DNA of 64,000 nt from Panorpa germanica (taxonomy: Eukaryota > Arthropoda > Insecta > Mecoptera > Panorpidae), in contig OY783208.1 in assembly GCA_963678705.1 (NCBI GenBank), forward strand, positions 19,432,207-19,496,206, read 5' to 3'. The notes beneath the pieces were generated by a model. That model was given only the letters and a program-made list of their open reading frames with translations. It had not been told where the DNA came from and did no database searches. Positions 23,040 to 34,454 of this stretch are shown piece after piece. Positions within the stretch are counted from its first letter, which is position 1. Each line of letters begins with the position of its first letter. Position numbers and translations under genes: made by a program.

Positions 23040-23917
23040 CACTTAATGTTTCAAGCCTGTTGACGACAGGGTACCAAATTTCTACACTTCCTCTAGGATT
23101 ATATAAATAAAAGTAGCCCCTTTAAAAACTCAACAGTATTGCATTCGGTTTTGCGTATGATGTCGAAATTATCGAGATTATTTATTACTTTCACAAAAAT
23201 CGCAATAAAAACTTGATGGAATGTACGACCAGCTGTAAGAAGTAAATGACATAACACACACACACACTCGTATGCATCTCTGTTGTAGAAAACAGACTCA
23301 TTAAAAATAATTAGATATTTGTGTCATCATTTTTTAGTGGTCGATTTTTCAATTGTTGATTGAAATTGATGTTAATAAATGTGTATTGGCGTGTCTATTT
23401 TATTAAATATCTAAATGTTGACGGAGATATAGCAGTTAAAAGTTTGAATTGTAGTTTTAGCGCGTGAAATGCATTTTAACGTCAGTTATTTGTTGAGTAG
23501 GTCAGTGCTGTGGTAATGTTTTGTAGCTGTTGGTAGTCAAATAATCAAGTCAAGTCAAAGAATAATAAGTTTTTATTTTATTTAACCCTGTTACGGCAGA
23601 CATAATATTTAAATTTGATTATTCTTTGAAATAGCTGTAAATAATATTTGATATTTTGATATATAAATACATATAGCAGAGATTTGTGAGCTGTAAGGTT
23701 GGCAGCGGTTGTGATGTCACATGCATTTGGAATGTGTACAACGTTGAATCTCTTGAATAATTAAAGAGGCAAAATGCCATTTTTAATTGTTAATATCTCC
23801 TAACAAATAAGGAGTTATTAAAAAATAATTGAACATTTGAGGTTCTAGTAACCAACTTTATCAATATGTAGTACACTTTTATAGAAATTAAGACAGGACA
23901 CAAGTCCATTAAAAGTC
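23040..23917 (-). mobile_element. Inverted repeat B plus inverted FB-A MITE
   Basis: 23040-23290 is repeat B in reverse (GTTTCAAGCCTGTTGACGAC, TAAATGACATAACACACACA). 23295-23917 is an FB-A copy in reverse, ending GGACACAAGTCCAT|TA, which keeps the TA flank. Sequence between the ends is non-coding. Confidence 0.7.
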
Positions 23918-24526
23918 TGTGTACAACCGAATCATTCATCATAATGGTTTACAATTAATGTAAATATTCATTTAGAAATAGTCAAATTAAAAATGAAATC
24001 TGTATTGAATATCTATGTTCATAAATCCCACCAAAAAAAGTATTTGTTCATTAGCAAAGGAAAACACCTTGGATTCATTTAAGATGTCAGTTAATGTCAC
24101 CATCAGAAATACGTTCATCTTAAAGTTTGATTTATTTAATATTAAACAAAAATAGACAGCCACAAATATTAGAGAGCAACATAAATTAATATTTAAAGGT
24201 AATTTAACATTTTAATTTTATTGTGAAATGTTTTTTAAGACTTATTTTTTTTAGATTATTACACAAATTAGAATGGTAAATTCATTAATAGCGGAAATTC
24301 TAGTTTCTATTTTCTTTGTGTTTTACAAAGCACTAATTTATTACAAAAATGTTTTATTAATTTAATTCAACTGCACTTATTTTTCTTTCACTTTTTTTTA
24401 ATACCCTGCTCATATTTTTTGTAGGGTTAATAATTTTCTTTCTTTTTAAGTAAACTCAAAATTGGTTTTACTTAAATAAACAATTGCAAATTTTAACGAA
24501 TAAATAAAGTAAAGTGTTAAATACCA

Positions 24527-25075
24527 ATGGAAGCAGTAAAAGGACAAATTGTCAAAATAGGAATAAAGAAGGACGACGTCGTCAAAGAAACAGAACTGTG
24601 TGATGTAATAGAAATAGAAATTAAAGAAGAACCAGACCATGACACTGAGGAAAATGCAACTTTACAACTGGGAAATGAGTATGTTATGAAATATGAGCCA
24701 ATTGTTGTTTCATCCGTTTGTGAAGAACTACAAAGTGAAGTAAAGAAGCCTTATATTTGTGATGTTTGTAATAAATCGTTTGACAATAACACTGATATTT
24801 TAAAACATTTGCGGATTCATTCAGCAAAGAAAATGCATTCTTGTGATGAATGTGATAAAATATTTGATAACCTATCAGATTTAAAGCAGCATAAAAACAC
24901 ACATTTACGTATAAATCCACTTTTTTGCGAGCAATGTAGTATAACGTATAGTAACGCACAAAGTTTAAAGCAACATAAAAACAAACATTTAGGCGTAAAA
25001 CTATTTTTTTGCGACCATTGTAATAAGACATTTAGTGATGCTTATAATTTAAGACGACATAAAAACATACATTAA
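24527..25075 (+). CDS. C2H2 zinc-finger protein 4, shortened by a nonsense codon
   Basis: 182 aa with an ATG in good context. The acidic N-terminus has sumoylation-type IEIKEEPD and MKYEP, followed by four C2H2 fingers (YICDVCNKSF, HSCDECDKIF, LFCEQCSITY, FFCDHCNKTF). It is related to, but clearly diverged from, the 3881/19829/29553 family: only about 40-50% similar fingers and no shared flanks. The stop TAA at 25073-25075 sits exactly where the linker HLG is expected (CAT TAA GGT instead of CAT TTA GGT). Finger coding continues in frame beyond it. The short form could still bind DNA with four fingers, so loss of function is not certain. Confidence 0.8.
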   Translation: MEAVKGQIVKIGIKKDDVVKETELCDVIEIEIKEEPDHDTEENATLQLGNEYVMKYEPIVVSSVCEELQSEVKKPYICDVCNKSFDNNTDILKHLRIHSAKKMHSCDECDKIFDNLSDLKQHKNTHLRINPLFCEQCSITYSNAQSLKQHKNKHLGVKLFFCDHCNKTFSDAYNLRRHKNIH

Positions 25076-25292
25076 GGTTTAAACCCATTTTCTTGCGACA
25101 AATGTGGTAAATCATTTAGTCAATCAACTGATTTAAAACGACATATAAACACACATTTAGGTTTGAAGCTATTTTCTTGTGAACAATGTAAAAAAACGTT
25201 TAGTAAAGCATCAAGTTTAAAACGACACACAAACCTACATTTGGGTTAAAAATATTTTCGTGTGAACAATGTAATAAAACTTACGATTGAGT
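25076..25292 (+). pseudogene. Decayed 3' fingers of zinc-finger gene 4
   Basis: In frame after the nonsense codon are two complete fingers (FSCDKCGKSF and FSCEQCKKTF, both with HxxxH). A one-base loss at GGTTAAAA (about 25249) then shifts the frame. After correction one more half finger, FSCEQCNKTYD, ends at a stop near 25290. The ancestral gene therefore had at least seven fingers. Confidence 0.75.
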
Positions 25293-25459
25293 TATTTCTA
25301 TTTATTATCACATCCTGATTGTAGTTTATATTTACAGACGCTTTACATTTATGTTTATTTAATTAATAATAATAAAATATACACTTATTAATTGTCATAG
25401 TGGCATCTATTTTTATAATATAGCACTAATTTATTAATAATTAAAAAATGTCTATATCT

Positions 25460-26040
25460 TAATTTCTACAAAGGTGTACTATATATTGATAAAGTGGGTT
25501 ACTAGAACCTCAAATGTTCAATTATTTTTTAATAACTCCTTATATGTTAAGAGATATTAACAAATTAAAAAAGTCATTTTGTCTCTTTAATTATTAAAGG
25601 GATTCAACGTTGTACACATTCCAAGTGCATGTGACATCACAACCGCTGCCAACCTTACAGCTCATAAATCTAATAAATAAGCTATATGTATTTATATATC
25701 AAAATATCAAATATTATTTACAGCTATTTCAAGAAACAATCAAATTTCAATATTATGTCTGCCTTAGCAGGGTTAAATAAAATAAAAACTTATTATTCTT
25801 TAATTTGACTTGATTATTTCGACTATCAACAGCTACAAAACATTCTCAACAAATAACTGTCATACAAATATGGCCGACCATTTATAGCACTAAAACTACA
25901 ATTTAAACTTTTAATTGCTATATCTCCGTCAACATTTAGATATTTAATAAAGTAGACACGCCAATACACATTTATTAACATCAATTTCAATCAACAATTG
26001 AAAAATCGACCACTAAAAAATGAGGACACAAGCCCATTGG
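25460..26040 (+). mobile_element. FB-A MITE copy
   Basis: Runs from TATATCTTAATTTCTACAAA to AGGACACAAGCCCATT. Part of a 2-kb block (25460-27464) duplicated at 33899-35923. Confidence 0.7.
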
Positions 26041-26728
26041 AAATATAGGGAGTTGTTAAAAAATATATGGACATTGAGGTCCTGGTAACCAACTTTGACT
26101 TGTTCATATGTTTGATACTGAATTTTGTATGGTGGCTCGAAAACGGCTTGATTTTGAAAATTTCCTATTTCGTAGAGAAAAAAATTCAAGACTTTTGGCG
26201 TCTTCGAATTTTTCCTTGAATTTTCTGGAAACTTTCCGAAATTTTTGGAAAACTGGAAAAAACAACGGCACTTTTTTGCTCTATAACTTGTCGTCAATAC
26301 TAACATTATTCGAAAATTGAAAAAGGGGGCGTTAAGAAAATTAGTGGGCCCCGTAGGGAACTTTGGAAAAAGTTCATATTTTGGATTGTGTAATACTTGA
26401 ATATATTATTAACAAAAAGAAAATCAAAATTTTGTTTGGGAGCACGGCGACGATTTTTTCCGCCTGTAAAAATTGTGCTATAAAGTTGAAATTTTGTATA
26501 TAGGCTAACCTGAATACATACTTTACAAATTAAAAAAAATTTCCAAATTTTGAAAAAAAGTTGTTTAAATTATGATTATTAAAAAAAAAATTATATTTTT
26601 TTAATCAGTTTATATGAAAAATTATTTAAGTATAGAACGAGTTAAATATTTCAATTTGAAAATGAAATTACGAATTATTTTGTTGAATTCAAATCATACG
26701 CATTAAGAAGAACGCAAGTATCAATATA
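26041..26728 (+). repeat. HelC-type repeat, plus orientation
   Basis: Begins near ATATGTTTGATACTGAATTT and parallels the arm at 26729-27464 in inverse order, so the two form an inverted pair of about 600-bp arms. Its own Helitron terminus is missing; it ends at AAGTATCAATATA directly against the other copy. The matching copy is at 34460-35149. Confidence 0.65.
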
Positions 26729-27464
26729 CTAGAATTTACCCCCGTCGCAAGCGACGACTGTCCTTTATATGTGAATTAAATTTCATTTCAAATTTTAATT
26801 CCATTTTTAAATTGAAATATTAAACTCGTTCTATATAAATTTCACATATAAAAACAAATAATAAATATTTGACAAACTTTTTTTCAAATTTTTTTTTTCG
26901 ATTTGTAAATGAGGTACCAAAATTAAAATACATACAAAATTTCAACTTTCTAGTACATTTTTTACCCTCGTCAAAAACTGCCGCCGTGACCCCAAATAAA
27001 TTATTTTTTAATATGATATTCAATTATTACAAAATTCAAAATTTGAGCTTTTTTTCAAAGTTTCCTACCGGACCCTCTAATTTTCACGGTCCCCTTTTTA
27101 TAAAATTTTGAAATACATTCACATTTAATACCGTAATACACATGCAAAATTTCAACTTTCTACCTTTTACGAATTAAAGATAATACAGCAAAAAAGGGAC
27201 CACTTTTTTCCAGTTTTTCGAAAATTACGGATTTCCAGGATAATCAGGGAAAATTCCGGAGACGCCAAAAGTCTTAAAAAAAATTTTCTACGAAATAGGA
27301 AATTTTCAAAAACTTCCCTGGAGCCGTTTTCAAGCAACCATACAAAATTCAGTACCAAACATATAAGAATATAAGATCATAAATATACACCTGGAACTTA
27401 TAATATAGGATTGAACAGTTTTCATAGTGCACAAGCCTTTTTTATCACAGAATGAAATTAAAGG
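26729..27464 (-). mobile_element. HelC non-autonomous Helitron-like element
   Basis: On the minus strand the 3' end reads hairpin CGTCGC-TT-GCGACG, then GGGGTAAATT, then CTAG followed by T (plus-strand 26729-26756). The 5' end is probably TCTGTGATAAAAAAGG (27464), where similarity to the copy at 35150-35923 stops. No coding capacity. The A|T insertion rule fits the 3' side; the 5' side is followed by A rather than T on the plus strand, so the 5' boundary is approximate. Confidence 0.65.
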
Positions 27465-27466
27465 GA

Positions 27467-28250
27467 TTCAACGTTGTACACATTCCAAATGCATGTGACA
27501 TCACAACCGCTGCAAACCTTACAGCTCATAAATCTCTGGTATATGTATTTATATATCAAAATATCAAATATTATTTACAGCTATTTCAAGAAACAATAAA
27601 GTTCCAACATTAGGTCTGCCGTAACAGAGATAAATAAACTTATTATTCTTTGACTTTACTTGATTATTTCGACTACCAACAGCTACAAAATATTCTCAAC
27701 AAATAACTGACGTTAAAATGCATTTCACGTCATACAAATGGCCGACCATCTTTTGTGCTAAAACGAGAATTCAAACTTTTAATTGCTATATCTCCGTCAA
27801 CATTTAGATATTTAATAAAATAGACACGCCAATACACATCTATTAAAATCAATTTCATTTAACAATTGAAAAATCGACCACTAAATAATGAGGACTATTT
27901 TATAATATTAAACCCTGCTAAGGCAGACATAATATTGGAATTTTATTGTTCCTTGAAATAGCTATAAATAATATTTGATATTTTGGTATACTAGTATAAA
28001 TACATATCGCAGAGAATTATGAGCTGTAAGGTTGGTAGCGGTTGTGATGTCACATGCATTTGGAATGTTGTACAACGTTGATTCCCCTTAATAATTAAGA
28101 AGAAAAAACGTCTTTTTTAATTGTTAAGATCTGCTAACATATAAGGAGTTATTAACGAATAATTGGACATTTGAGGTTCTAGTAACCCACTTTATCAATA
28201 TGTAGTACACTTTTATAGAAATTAAGACATAGGACACAAACCCATTAGAC
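27467..28250. mobile_element. Fold-back MITE FB-A compound, zinc-finger unit 3
   Basis: The plus half is truncated at its left end by the adjacent HelC element; the inverted half spans about 27896-28250 (ending ACACAAACCCATTAG). Same compound junction (AATGAGGACTATTTTATAAT) as units 1 and 2. Confidence 0.7.
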
Positions 28251-29552
28251 ATTTTGAAGACCAGTAGCTAACTTGTCATGAGGTTCCAAAGACGCAAACC
28301 ATCAAGAGTTAAAGTTGCCTTTTTTAATCGTTTGTACTTTGACATATAATAAAATTTTATTAATAATCATGATATATTTAATGTAAGACAAAGAATGTTA
28401 TAACCGTATTTACATTATTCGTTTTAATATAAAAAGATACTTTTATTATTACTAGTTTTTGTATAGTTAATTAATTAATAATATTATATTGAAAAGGGTA
28501 GCGCCTTTGATAACAATTAGTGCAAACCAACGAACTTTTTTCTGGATTCCTACATATTGACACACGATAGAATTTACTTCTAAAGGAATCTCAACGTGAG
28601 TTTGTCAAAAAATAAAAAGTAGAAACAATTTTTATTTCTAATTGTTATAAAAAACAACAATTTTAATTAGTCCACATTCTGTCGAACTTGTTTTTTTTTT
28701 AAATACTCAATATTAATGGTTAAAGTTGAAATTTCAAACTTGTGGTTACAACAATATGTCATCTTGATGTGAAAAGGGTTTATTTCATATTGTTGGTCAA
28801 CAATAAGCATGAATATTGTGTATTTCTTTATTAAAAATGGTAAAAGTAGATTAATAGCTCGATGAAATATACAAAGTTTCTGTTACAAGTTTCAAAACAA
28901 GAAAACGTAGGTGTATTGAATAATTACCATTGACCTTTCATTCTTAACAAATTAAATAAAACCTTACAACCGACACAAAAAAAGAAAATAAGAATAACTA
29001 CAATTTTTGTACATATATTTTGTAACTACAGTCACAACTATTAAGAATTCCGATTAATATTTTATTTATTAAAGATTACATTAACTTATTTGGTTTCTAG
29101 GTTATGTTGTTCACTCAGTCTTTTCTAATAAATTTAATATTCTGCAATATGTATGTTGCTTGTAAAACACTTCCAATGCTTTCTGAAACATGTCCATTGC
29201 TTATTCAACTTCTTTTGAAATCAACAAACTCATGAAGTACTTTACTATTTGAAATTTAATTTATGACGTATTTGGTGATTGGTCATTAGTCTTTGTTGTT
29301 TGTGACAAACAATTTAGCACTGTTTTATAGAGGTTATTTATTTCAAAGGGTCCCCTTTTATGTTTTTATATTAAATTTTTATCTAGCATTAAATAAAGAA
29401 GCCGTGTGCCTGTTTCACATAATCATAATGAAGAGGAAATCAGACAATCCTGTTCAGGAGTGAATTAGAGCAGGCTTAATTAGATCTTAGTGTTACTAAT
29501 TGCTAAATTTAAATATTCTTTGGTTTCAGTAAATTGTTAGTTTCTGCATAAA
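28251..29552 (+). promoter_or_regulatory. Conserved 5' region of zinc-finger gene 3
   Basis: As in units 1 and 2, but with about 60 bp extra near 29400-29460 (AAGCCGTGTGCCTGTTTCAC...) not present in the others. The acceptor TTTGGTTTCAG precedes the ATG. Confidence 0.5.
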
Positions 29553-31627
29553 ATGGCACAACAAATAAAATTAGAATTAAATGAAACACTGGAAATAGAA
29601 AACATGAAAGTAGAACCAGAAGAGGAATGCATTGTACAATTCGAACCACAAGTCAAAGAGGAGGTCGACGTCACTTCCGATAGAGAAGCAGATTGGCCAG
29701 GGGTTTATATTAAATATGAACCTGACTATAGTTCACCTGTTGTCCTGTGTAAATATTGCGGAGGCGTGTTTCAAGATTCCTGTAAATTGCAGGAGCACCT
29801 GGAGGCCCCGTCGAACTGCCGAGGTACCGAAAGGGCAAAAGAACCGGTGGATGGTGATGATAATAGAAGATTGTCGGAACCACAAGGCAGTGGACAATCG
29901 GAAATAGAAGAATTAATTTCTAATCAGAAGAATTTCATCTGTGATGTTTGTAACATGGGGTTTGACAAGGCACCGGAAATAATAAAACATTTGCCTGTTC
30001 ACTCTGACAGGAAGTTATATTCCTGTCATGAATGTGACAAATCCTACACTAGAAGGTGCAATTTAGTTACCCACCAACGAAATCATACTGGTGAACGTCC
30101 GTTTTCGTGTGACGTTTGTAACAGAACATTTTCAGGGTCAAGGTATTTAAAGGAACATAAAAAGACGCATTTAGACGTTAATCCTTTTTCATGTGACGTT
30201 TGTAACAAAACGTTTTCAAGGTCAAGCTATTTAAAGGCACATAAAAAGACGCATTTAGACGTTAAACCTTTTTCATGTGACATTTGTAACAAAACATTTT
30301 CACGGTCAAACAATTTAAAGGAACACAAAAAGACGCATTTTGACGTTATTCCTTTTTCATGTGACGTTTGTAACAAAACATTTTCAAGGTCAAACAATTT
30401 AAAGGAACATAAAATGACGCATTTAAACGTTAATCCTTTTTCATGTGACATTTGTAACAAAACATTTTCACGGTCAAACAATTTAAAGGAACACAAAAAG
30501 ACGCATTTTGACGTTATTCCTTTTTCATGTGACGTTTGTAACAAAACATTTTCAAGGTCAAACAATTTAAAGGAACATAAAATGACGCATTTAAACGTTA
30601 ATCCTTTTTCATGTGACATTTGTAACAATACATTTTCAAAATCAAGTTATTTAAAGGAACATAAAAAGACGCATTTAGACGTTAATCCTTTTTCATGTGA
30701 CATTTGTAACAAAATGTTTTTAAGTTCAAGCTATTTAAAGGAACATAAAAAGACGCATTTAGACGTTAATCCTTTTTCATGTGACGTTTGTAACAAAATG
30801 TTTTCAAGTTCAACATATTGAAAGGAACATAAAAAGACGCATTTAGACGTTAATCCTTTTTCATGTGACATTTGTAACAAAACGTTTTCAAGGTTAAGCT
30901 ATTTAAAGGAACATTAAAAGACGTATTTGGACGTTACACCTTTTTCATGTGACACTTGTAACAAAACATTTTCAAGGTCAAGTTATTTAAAAGAACATAA
31001 AAAGACGCATTTAGACGTTAATCATTTTTCATGTGACGTTTGTAACAAAATGTTTTTAAGTTCAAGCTATTTAAAGGAACATAAAAAGACGCATTTAGAC
31101 GTTAATCCTTTTTCATGTGACGTTTGTAACAAAATGTTTTCAAGTTCAACATATTGAAAGGAACATAAAAAGACGCATTTAGACGTTAATCCTTTTTCAT
31201 GTGACATTTGTAACAAAACGTTTTCAAGGTTAAGCTATTTAAAGGAACATTAAAAGACGTATTTGGACGTTACACCTTTTTCATGTGACACTTGTAACAA
31301 AACATTTTCAAGGTCAAGTTATTTAAAAGAACATAAAAAGACGCATTTAGACGTTAATCATTTTTCATGTGACGTTTGTAACAAAACGTTTTCAAGGTTA
31401 AGCTATTTAAAGGAACATAAAAAGACGCATTTGGACGTTACACCTTTTTCATGTGACACTTGTAACAAAACATTTTCAAGGTCAAGTTATTTAAAAGAAC
31501 ATAAAAAGACGCATTTAGACGTTAAACCTTTTTCATGTGACGTTTGTAACAAAACGTTTTCAAGGTTAAGCTATTTAAAGGAACATAAAAAGACGCATTT
31601 AGCCTTTCTTAATTCTTTTTCATGTTA
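29553..31627 (+). pseudogene. C2H2 zinc-finger paralog 3, broken by nonsense codons
   Basis: The ATG and N-terminus are as in paralogs 1 and 2. The first stop is TGA at 30819-30821, inside finger 12, leaving a 422-aa product with about ten canonical fingers, so a truncated protein is still possible. The finger frame continues to 31627 through TAA (about 30914), TGA (31155-31157) and TAA (about 31250). The second TGA/TAA pair is exactly 336 bp (four 84-bp fingers) after the first: a four-finger block carrying both stops was duplicated. Earlier in the array a two-finger block (SRSNNL fingers, about 30262-30429) is duplicated at 30430-30597. IKHLPVH has Pro where the paralogs have Arg. Confidence 0.85.
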
Positions 31628-31699
31628 ATAATGGGATAAAACATTTGCAAGTTTTTATGCTTATCAATCTAATTTTATGCTAAATGATTGTGTTTTATA

Positions 31700-32486
31700 A
31701 TGTTCCAAATTTATATGTATATATTTTTACATGTTTTTTTTAGTGATTTTTGTATGATGGCTCAAAAACGGTTTTATGAATCCCTTTCAAAATTTCCTGT
31801 TCCGTTGAGCAAAAAATTGTAAGACTTTTAACGTCCCCGGATTTTTTCCTCAATTTTTTGGAAACCTGTAATTTTGAAAAAACTGCGATAAGAAATGGTT
31901 ACTTTTTGCAATATAACTGTTAATCCGTAAAAGGTAGAAAGTTGTAATTTTGCCTGTGTATTACGCTATTCAATGGAAACATATTTCAAAATATAAAAAA
32001 CTCAAAAATTAATAAAAGGGGCGTCCAGAAAATTGAGGGACACGGTAGGGTACTATGGAGAAAGCTCAAATTTTGGACTGTGTTATAATTGAATATCATA
32101 TTCAAAATTAAAAAAATATATTTTGGGGCCCGGGGGCGGTTTTTGCTCAAAAAGGTAAAAATTGTGCTAGAAAGTTAAAATTTTGTTTATGGGCTAACTT
32201 TGGCACCTAATTTACAAACCGAAAAAGAAAATCTTAAATTTTGAAAAAAAGTTGGTCAAATGACGAATAAATTGAAATATTTTATATTTAGTCAAAAAAA
32301 TGTAATTTTCTTTGTCAGTTTGTGTGAAAAATTATTTGTTGTTATATGTAACATGATTATAAAACGAGTTAAATATTTCAATTTAAAAATGGAATTAAAA
32401 TGTGAATTGAAATTACAAATTATTTTATTGAACTTAAATCCTGCACACTAGAAAGACGTCGCTTTGTGACGGGGGTAAAACTCTAG
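31700..32486 (+). mobile_element. HelC Helitron-like element abutting zinc-finger gene 3, 3' end intact
   Basis: Matches the 5290-6040 segment of unit 1. It ends with hairpin CGTCGC (32457-32462) / GTGACG (32466-32471), GGGGTAAAACT, CTAG (32483-32486) and T. The 5' end cannot be placed; similarity to other copies starts around TATAATGTTCCAA (about 31698). Confidence 0.65.
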
Positions 32487-33898
32487 TCATAATATAAAGT
32501 TCAATGTCAGTTTTCAAAAATGAAGAAGTGAAAACAATTTCTATTACTAATTGTTATTAAAAACAGCAATTTTAATTATTCCACATTCAATTGAACTGTC
32601 AAAACTTATATTATTAAAGACGCATGCGCACCAACTAAATTAAATTAACCTCAAATTAAAACACGAATGTGACAAGGAATGCCTAACCTAAAATTTTGAT
32701 TAAATAATTAAATAAAAACAGTGAGTGGCAATGAGGCTTAACACTAAAAATAAAATTAAAACAGTATCTGGGAATGATGCATTACTAAGCACTAGAATAG
32801 CGTGTAAAACAAACTGGTGAACCCATATAAAACTCTTCATCTTGTTTTTAATTATAAATAATTTGTTTTATATTATAAGATTAATAAATATATAATTTAA
32901 TAAATAAATAATTAAAATTGTTATAAATTGTATATTTCTTATTTCAGTGTATTTTCGATGAGCCATGTCTTCATTTCTATAAAACTGCACAATATTTTGA
33001 TAAAGTTGGCTAACATAACCTCAAATATCTAATTATTTTTATTAAGTCTGTTTTATACAACAGAGACGCATACGAGAGTGTGTGTGTTATGTCATTTACT
33101 ACTTACAGCTGGGTCGTACATTCCATCAAGTTTTATGTTATATTGCGATTTTTGCGAAAAAATATTATTAATTTCGATAATTTCGACATCATACAGAAAA
33201 CTGATTTCAATACTGTTGAAGTTTTAAAGGGGCTACTTTTATTTATATAATCCTAGAGAAAGTGTAGAAATTTGGCACCCCGTCGTCAACAGACATGAAA
33301 CATTAAGTAGGCTGCTTCACTTTAAATCGTAAAATCAGGATTATCATTCTAGGGCCCTAAAATTTTGTACAAAACTCACAAGATTACGGTCTTCATATCT
33401 TTATTCTACAAAATTTAATTTACCTGCAGTTATATTATCCTGTTCTTTCATTGTCTTTATATAATTTTACGCTTGTTGTTCGATATATTGTAATAAATGC
33501 TATATGCTATAAATTATAATATGAAATATAATTATTTTTATTGTAATTTTAAACAAGTTGCTACAAAAAGGTTATTACACTGAATATTGTTTTAATTAGT
33601 ATTTAGGTAGTTTAGTTTTTTAATTTAGAAAGCTTTGACTTTTCAATTTTCTACTACAATAGCAAGTGGAAAACGGTATTGCTCAGCTGCGCCTGAAATA
33701 TAAAACAAAATATAAAATTAATTACCTCTTAATATGCAACAATTTAGACAGTTGTGTAGTCGACATATATGAGGCCACAGCACTATAAAAACTGCTAACA
33801 ATAGTAGAAAATCGTCATTAACAATTTAACATTTTAAATATTTAAAAATCTCAAAAGCAACTGTGTTTATGTGTCGTTAAAATAGAACTGAATAAAGT
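32487..33898 (+). repeat. Unit 3 tail with empty sites for the gypsy and Helitron insertions
   Basis: Collinear with 6045-6582, 14695-14789 and 16687-17576 of unit 1. The sequence AAGTCTGTTTTATAC (about 33045) is the unoccupied gypsy target and GTTATATTGCG (33138-33148) the unoccupied Helitron target. No coding sequence seen. Confidence 0.75.
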
Positions 33899-34454
33899 CG
33901 TGTACTATATATTGATAAAGTGGGTTACTAGAACCTCAAATGTCCAATTACTTGTTAATAACTCCTTATATGTAAAGAAATATTAACAAATAAAAAAGTC
34001 ATTTTGTCTCTTTAATTATTAAAGGGATTCAACGTTGTACACATTCCAAGTGCATGTGACATCACAACCGCTGCCAACCTTACAGCTCATAAATCTCTGC
34101 TATATGTATTTATATACCAAAATATCAAATATTATTTACAGCTATTTCAAGAAACAATCAAATTTCAATATTATGTCTGCCTTAGCAGGGTTAAATAAAA
34201 TAAAAACTTATTATTCTTTGATTTGACTTGATTATTTCGACTATCAACAGCTACAAAACATTCTCAACAAATAACTGTCATACAAATATGGCCGAACATT
34301 TATAGCACTAAAACTACAGTTCAAACTTTTAATTGCTATATCTCCGTCAACATTTAGATATTTAATAAAATAGACACGCCAATACACATTTATTAACATC
34401 AATTTCAATCAACAATTGAAAAATCGACCACTAAAAAATGAGGACACAAGCCCA
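33899..34454 (+). mobile_element. FB-A MITE copy
   Basis: From GTACTATATATTGATAAAGT to GGACACAAGCCCATT; the left end is truncated. Start of the second copy of the 2-kb block that also occurs at 25460-27464. Confidence 0.7.
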
